The translations under genes and the position numbers were made by a program. Positions 58,553 to 64,000 of a DNA stretch of 64,000 nucleotides are shown in pieces; position 1 is the first letter of the stretch, and every line of letters begins with the position of its first letter. The notes beneath the pieces were generated by a model. That model worked only from the letters and a program-made list of their open reading frames with translations. It did no database searches and was not told the origin of the DNA. The DNA is from Cryptomeria japonica (Eukaryota > Streptophyta > Pinopsida > Cupressales > Cupressaceae): contig NC_081412.1 in NCBI RefSeq assembly GCF_030272615.1, positions 139,564,747 to 139,628,746 of the forward strand, given 5' to 3'.

Positions 58553-59095
58553 AAAAACTTCAGAAACTATTAAGTAATGGAGTTCGCAGGTGTAAAACTA
58601 GACTCCCCAATGTAAGGCATGCACAAATTGGATTTGTTTAAAAAGCTTTAGAAACTTTCATGCAAATGCAACTTGTAGTCATGGGATATGTAGAAGATAG
58701 ATATGATGAAAAGACTTCAGATACTTTCAAGCAAATGCATTTGGTAGTTGTGAAGGCCAAATCCACAACCTTATGCTTGCATTCTCCCAGCCTGTGTACT
58801 GCACTTATTGTCGTGTATGCACAAAGTGGAAGAATTCTAAAAGACTCAAGAAACTTTAAAGCATGTGCAGAAATGAGAGCTTTGGAACAGGGTATCGACA
58901 TTTATCAAATCACAAAGAAGGTGGAGTTTTATATAAAACGGTCAATATTGAAAATTTTATGGCAGATGTGTATGCAAATGTGGGAAGGATAGATCAAGCC
59001 TGTGATTGAATCATAGGCTCTCTCAATAGAAATATGGTCGCACCACTATGATCATTGCAGGTTGTGCTTAAAGTGCATTTATTTAAAAGAAAGAT
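58553..59095 (+). pseudogene. Pentatricopeptide-repeat (PPR) gene fragment
   Basis: Several PPR-like pieces appear in shifting frames: MEFAGVKLDS (58577-58606), DTFKQMHLVVVKAKSTT (about 58720-58770), MRALEQGIDIYQI (about 58873-58911), DVYANVGRIDQACD (58965-59006) and NRNMV with TMIIAGCA-like sequence (59026-59065). In plant-specific PLS-class PPR proteins these segments follow one another as (F)xQMxxAGVKPNSTT, MGALEQGxxIHQ, DMYAKCGxIDxA and MxxRNVVSWTxMIAGYA (recalled). Such proteins bind organelle RNA. Frameshifts and a missing N-terminus show this is a dead partial copy. No intron or poly(A) tail was recognised. Confidence 0.75.
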
Positions 59096-59489
59096 CTAAA
59101 ACTTCTTAGAGAATAAAATGAGTGGGTGCTAGTCAAAGCAGCGTGGGGGCCTAATTTAACCAGCACATATATGGAAGAGAGAGGGAAGGACCATGGATTT
59201 GATGGGCTATCAAGTTGTGTTATGCTAGGTGATTCATGGAAGAACGGATTCTCACCGTGCAACAAATTGTGTTATGTTGTGTATTTCGTGTCGATAGAGA
59301 AAGGAGGAATTGAAATAGTCTAGTGAGATGCATTATGCTAGTTCCAATCATCCTAGAAAAGGGGTGCCAATAAGTTTTATTATTGCAAAGCGATTGATAT
59401 GTGCAAAGGGAAAGGAAATATTTTCCCAAGCAAAGCTTTCTTATCACAAGGAAATAAATTGCAAAGGTGTCACTAGAACACCATAACTA
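59096..59489. other. Non-coding, possible further PPR decay
   Basis: Intermediate GC; the ORF 59126-59323 has no clear motif. It may hold more of the decayed PPR gene. Nothing else recognised. Confidence 0.35.
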
Positions 59490-59811
59490 GGATAACCAAA
59501 CAAAGCATTATATGTACATAAATCCCACAAAATAAATTGAAAAAGGATAAGCAAGAAAAGAATTGTCTACAAGTAAATATGCCACAATTGAACAATCATA
59601 ACCAAGAAAAACATTATATGCAAGAAAATATACAACATAAATTGAAAAAGGATAACCGAGCAAAGCATTGTATGCAAGGAAATTCACCACATGGACTGAA
59701 AAAGGATATCCAAGCAAAGAATTGTATGCAAGGAAATACACAACATAAATTGAAAAAGGATAACCAATCAAAGCATTGTATGTAAGAAAAATCACAACAT
59801 AGATTGAAAAT
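59490..59811. repeat. 54-bp tandem repeat, about six units
   Basis: Units start (GGATAACC-like) at 59490, 59545, 59596, 59650, 59704 and 59758, with period 54 in the last four. The consensus includes CAAAGCATTGTATGCAAGG, then AAAT, then CACAACATAAATTGAAAAA. As 54 is a multiple of 3, an 18-residue repeat is open on both strands: plus KKDNRAKHCMQGN-type, minus SIYVVYFLAYNALLGYPF-type. Neither looks like a real gene; the first units are more diverged. Confidence 0.9.
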
Positions 59812-59841
59812 AAGAAACAAGGAGGCCACATATATTCCCCC

Positions 59842-59881
59842 CCTTAAGATGTCGGCATAATTGTATGTCAACATCTTAAGG
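59842..59881. repeat. Perfect 11-bp hairpin next to a C-run
   Basis: CCTTAAGATGT (59842-59852) and ACATCTTAAGG (59871-59881) are perfect inverted copies with an 18-base loop, preceded by CCCCCCC. On the minus strand this reads hairpin then G-run. Confidence 0.85.
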
Positions 59882-60880
59882 TAGAAAGAAAAAAAAGGAT
59901 AAACACCTTTAAAACCATTGAGGAGATGTCCTTTAAGCAACAATGTGTATTACTCTAAGCTAAAGAGGTGTAACTCTTTTGAAGCAAGGAGGTGATAGTT
60001 GTAAAATAAATATCTTGAAACAAGTGTAAAGGGGTCCTTTTGAAGGACGCACAGTGAAAGGAGGAAGACATCTTTGCCTAAAGATGTCTACCCCAAAAAA
60101 TAGAGATCTTTAATAAGGATGGCATCTTTGAAAGGGGGGAGGATACTAAGAATACACAACTTCCCAATTGCTAGGAAAACTGGATTCTAAGTGGAGGTTT
60201 GCACACTTTCACTAAGGAGAGATTATTCATAAAATATGTACTGTTTTAAGCAAGGAATAAGTCCAAACCAAGAGACACACATGTACTTGCATGGAGGATA
60301 ATTCCATGCAATAAAGGACATCAAGTTATGAAAGATGCAAGTCAACAAAGGAAAAGGAAGCCCTTGAAAAGAGAGAAGATTGAAATATTATTCTTATCCT
60401 CCAAACATGGAGACAATAATAAGAAAAACTATTGTGTTGCCATCCAAGTATGATCACATATAAAATTGTACCACCATGAATAACAAAGAGCTCCTAAAAG
60501 GTAAGCTATAAATTTCACATGATGAGGAGCAACATGATAGACGAAGGAATTATTATTCATCTATTTTCAAATTTGGATCGAGAAAAAGCATGAGAACTAG
60601 TGTGATATGTATATGAGCTCGGCCACATAAATCTTAAACAAATGCTTTAAAATCTTTACAATTATCAATAGAATAGGAATAGCTACGATGAAAGAGGAAA
60701 TACATACTACCATTTTGTTCACATAATTATTGATATATCTTACAAAGGGAAAGGTAATGCTTTTATCATATTTAAGTCTCCAAAAGATTCTTTTTTGCTT
60801 GTTTCTCTTTATTGTCAATATGGATAGGTCTTGTTCTTGAAAAATAGAAGGACAAGGTTTTGGTAAAAGAATTGATAAAG
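59882..60880. other. Non-coding, purine-rich
   Basis: A/G-rich plus strand with AAGATGTC-type short repeats (60060-60130). The minus ORF 60597-60980 has one hydrophobic segment (SSFIVAIPILLIIVKIL) but no recognised family. No supported gene. Confidence 0.4.
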
Positions 60881-61375
60881 GAGGGGGATGGTTTTTGTTA
60901 CAATATTTATTAAAATATGTTGTTGAAGGGCCAAGGGGATGAATAGATGAAGAAGTAATATACTTTGTAGGTTCTATCATTACTATTCATATCCACTTTA
61001 TTAGAAGAAGAATTCTCATCATTTAAATCTTCTTCTTTTCTTAATGTTATGATAGGATATATATTATAAATAAAATGCATAACACTATATTACCTCAAAA
61101 TATGTTGGTGATTAAGATAAGCTCTAGGAGGGGGAAGGTTTTTGTTACAATATTTATTAAAATTTAATGGCCAAGGGGATGAATAGATGAAGAAGTAATA
61201 AACTTTGTAGGTTCTATCATTACTATTCATATCCACTTTATTAGAAGAAGAATTCTCATCATTTAAATCTTTGTATTTTCTTAATGTTATGATAGGATAT
61301 AGATTATAAATAAAATGTATAACACTGTATTACCTCAAAATATGTCGGTGATTAAGATGATCTCTAGCGGAATAA
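60881..61375. repeat. About 240-bp tandem direct duplication
   Basis: The segment GGTTTTTGTTACAATATTTA through CTCAAAATATGTTGGTGATTAAGAT (60890-61120) recurs at 61137-61360. The copies are nearly identical, apart from an indel near 60925/61170 and a few substitutions. AGCTCTAGGAGGGGG / ATCTCTAGCGG mark the unit ends. Confidence 0.9.
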
Positions 61376-62205
61376 GGAGGATCTAGAGGGATAGATGTCC
61401 TAAGATTGACATGCTTACCTTGTACCTCTTGCACCAAAGTATCTTTGTGAGAAGAAGATGGTTCAATGTTACTCTTCAATATTTCATCTATATTGGAGTG
61501 ATCATTGATAGGAGTATTGATTCTTTCCTCGTGAATAAAAGATACTCTAGGAGAGGTATATGTACAATTCATATCATCTCTAAGATTAGCTAGGGTTTCA
61601 TTTGAAACATCTACTAAATTTTTTATGAAATGTAGATATTCTACTAATTTCTTAAATATTTTATGAAATGTAGATATTCTATTGATATCATCACATAGCA
61701 ACATGAAATGTGTATGAAAGCTTTGAGAAATGACTTGAATGTAGGATCAATGTTTGAAACTCTCACAATGCAATAGATTAAAGTTGAACATATGAATGTG
61801 GGCAACATAAAATGAAAGATGCTATTATCCAACACATGATTTTTATAAAAATAAATAATGAGTGATTTAATCACATGTGAAATAGCAAACCAATCAATTT
61901 TTGTGAATTCTATTATAAAAAATGAAATCTAAAAACACCAAATCTTAAATATGCAAGATATCGAAAGCATTGGTTTCACCAAAATGTAACATGGTGAAAT
62001 AGGGATTCACTAATTTAGCTATTGTAAACGAGGAATGAACCTATTTAATGCAATGATTCCATTAAGGGGAGTAAAACTCAATAGATTCACTTCCTAAGGA
62101 TTAATGATAATTGATTTCAGGTGGTCCCTTTATTTGAGTTGAATTGAATACTGTAAAGATGAAAATTGAATGCTAGATCTAGGGCTAAATATGGAAAATT
62201 GATGT
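61376..62205. other. Non-coding up to element 5
   Basis: The minus ORF 61330-61704 (124 codons, no motif) overlaps the duplication and contains a small repeat, AAATGTAGATATTCTA, at about 61628 and 61668. Otherwise AT-rich DNA with nothing recognised. Confidence 0.4.
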
Positions 62206-63638
62206 TGTAGTCACATAAATCTGTCCATTTTAATTAAATGAATATTTGCTATTTATTTGATTAAAAATCCACTAGCCATCGGTTAATTAAATTAATATTT
62301 AATTAATTCATCTTCAAACATTCTCCTATTAATTAAATAAATTATTCAATTTATTTTAATTAATTCATTCAACCAAATTCACACTCAATTAAATTAATAA
62401 ATACAATTTATTCAATTTAATCCTCTTTCCTCTTTTAAATAAATTAAATAAAACATTTATTTAAATCATTATTCCCCCCCCACTTGCATTTTCCTACAAA
62501 TGCAAGTTGCAACCACAAGTTGAAATAAATTAATTTTATTTTAATTAAAATCCTATTTTCCCTCACCCACCAAATCCACTTGCACTCCTAAAAACCCCCT
62601 TCTAGATTCTTCTAACCCCTTCCTAATTAGCCTAATCCATCCCCTATTTATTATCACATTCCTAAGCAAATTGGTGTCACTTCTCAAAGACTTCAAAGTC
62701 TTTGAAAAGCATTAAATGCTTGGTGTGTTCAACAATTTAACCTCTAAAGTCTTCCAAACCACTTATGGCTCTTACATGACCATTTATGGTTAACCCCTAA
62801 CTCAACCCTCATGTGACTCATGTGTCTCCTCAAGCATTTATTGCTTTGACCATGGTTATCCCTTTAACCTTTCACAAGAGTTTATCCATTGAATAAAAGC
62901 TTTATTCTTTGAATAAAAAATTTATTCACTCAACCCAACCTTGACCTTAACTCCCAAGTTAACCTTCAGGTCATGTCAAGCATTTAATGTTTATTCCCTC
63001 TCCTCTCAACCTATCTAATATTGACACTTGTCATCTTGGGATTGGGTTGAAATCCTTCACATGGATTTGATATCATTTAATCCTAACCCTTGTTGAGATT
63101 ACTCAATCTCAACCATCCATTGTTTCATTTTTCCTATAAATAGAGCCCATTTCTTCATAATCCAGATCCTGAAAAACTTGTATGCATCTAAGTTATAGAG
63201 AATTTTAGAGAGCATTTAGCATAGCTTACTCATAGCTTACTCATATTCACTCTTTTGGTTAAAATTAACAAGTAGCATTTAGATAACTCATCCTTATTTG
63301 ATTATTAAGCTTGCCTTTGCATACTTTTCATAATCATTTACAATCTTGAATCTTCATAAGCGTCCATAGTGCAAAAAGCTACTGAGAGCTACATTAATTT
63401 GGAACTTGGAGAGGAGAGGAACAAGGGAGAGGGAGCTAAGAGTATGGTAGAAGGAATTTGGAGATGCCTTGTTGTATTTGCTTCCATATTAAATATCTTA
63501 TCATGTTTTTAGTGTCTCTTTTGATATGCCTGCTTAGAATAGTTTTTGGTTGATTAACACTAATGTTTATTTTTGTTTCTTGTGTTTTTGTGTGTTATAC
63601 GACCACGGGTGTTTAGTCTAACCTCGCCCCATTTTACA
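62206..63638 (+). repeat. Element 5 left LTR (candidate)
   Basis: The candidate LTR begins TGTAGTCACATAAATC and ends CCATTTTACA, about 1.43 kb. Supporting points are an AT-rich U3 with TTAATTAA repeats, a strong TATAAATAG box at 63135-63143, an exact TG...CA outline, and a primer-site-like sequence 11 bases later. The partner LTR would be beyond the window, so the left boundary is uncertain. TATA placement and size fit a Gypsy LTR. Confidence 0.55.
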
Positions 63639-63649
63639 GAGCATCATTT

Positions 63650-63668
63650 GGTGAACCTGATGTGAATC
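63650..63668 (+). promoter_or_regulatory. Element 5 primer-binding site (candidate)
   Basis: TGGTGAACCTGATGTGAAT begins with TGG (complement of the CCA end of a tRNA), eleven bases after the LTR. I could not assign the tRNA with confidence. Confidence 0.4.
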
Positions 63669-63734
63669 AAGCACCCAATAACATTTTTTTGTTTACAAAA
63701 CTAACTTTTTGACTGTTTAGCTTGACACACAGCT

Positions 63735-63980
63735 GCGCTTTAGCGCTATTATTTTTGGTATTATAGCGCTTTTGTTCTTACAATAGCGTTATTGTCCAAG
63801 AATTAGCACTTTTGCTAGTAGTATGGCACTTTTGTTAATCAATTAGCGCTTGTGTTTCTGTCTTAGCACTTTTATATTGTTGTAAAAATCATTTCCTTTA
63901 GCGCTTTTGTCTTTATTGTAGCATGTTTGTGTTAAGTAGCGCTTATGTTTTCACACAAAGTAGCGCTATTGTAACAGAAC
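63735..63980 (+). repeat. 20-bp periodic AGCGCT array in the element 5 leader
   Basis: AGCGCT or a one- or two-base variant occurs at 63742, 63765, 63785, 63805, 63825, 63845, 63865, 63900, 63920, 63938 and 63962. From 63765 to 63865 the spacing is exactly 20 bases. The unit resembles TAGCGCTTTTGTT plus seven variable bases. Variants AGCACT and AGCATG fit CpG deamination. Non-coding. Confidence 0.9.
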
Positions 63981-64000
63981 GTTGTAAAAAAGGCCTTGTA

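Noticed and set aside
59508-59943. Minus-strand ORFs with repeated hydrophobic segments, as a multi-pass membrane protein
   Set aside because: They come from the 54-bp tandem repeat, which is open on both strands; no start, domain or conservation supports a protein.
63735-63980. CRISPR-like array of regularly spaced palindromes
   Set aside because: The conserved motif is only about 13 bases, intervals are 7 bases rather than spacers, and the setting is a plant retrotransposon leader.

Overview
The window looks like intergenic DNA from a large, repeat-rich seed-plant genome, most likely a gymnosperm or conifer (inference). The reasons are AT-rich non-coding DNA, nested and heavily mutated LTR retrotransposons of both plant superfamilies, a plant L1-type LINE, and a degenerate pentatricopeptide-repeat (PPR) gene fragment. 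I see no intact host gene, no tRNA or rRNA gene and no CRISPR array. Almost every open reading frame longer than 60 codons is a piece of a decayed transposon or a chance ORF.

Layout, left to right. 1-1392: probable 3' end of a LINE-like retroposon. 1515-1818: fold-back MITE-like element, with relatives near 6221 and 7328. 3003-4014: near-identical 506-bp tandem duplication. 8986-23907: minus-strand LTR element (element 1) with no visible polymerase; it carries a gag-like gene with five zinc knuckles and a long accessory gene. That accessory gene is split by a plus-strand Copia element (element 2, 13514-20362) with gag, protease, integrase, reverse transcriptase and RNase H, all carrying stops. 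26518-27016: probable solo LTR. 32396-39720: plus-strand LINE split by a non-autonomous LTR element (element 3, 33375-36648) with a perfect GATCA target duplication. 44396 onward: a Copia-type LTR plus primer site whose partner LTR is absent. 47009-58313: complete minus-strand Gypsy element of Athila/Tat type (element 4) with GTAAG target duplication, tRNA-Asp-type primer site, gag-pol and an accessory gene in the env position. 58553-59095: PPR pseudogene. 59490-61375: several tandem repeats. 62206-64000: left LTR and leader of another LTR element (element 5) that runs off the window, with a 20-bp periodic AGCGCT array.

How the parts relate. Elements 1 and 2 share LTR ends (TGTTGG...), an initiator-Met-tRNA type primer site and multiple AGGGGGAG purine tracts, so element 2's family could have mobilised element 1 (inference). 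The most interesting signal is that the accessory proteins of element 1 (no pol, Copia-type ends) and element 4 (Gypsy) share an order of parts: globular N-terminal domain, charged low-complexity linker, coiled coil. They also share a short gapless motif, which suggests one accessory gene family present in two retrotransposon superfamilies. Most nonsense codons fit C-to-T or G-to-A change, as expected from deamination of methylated cytosine.
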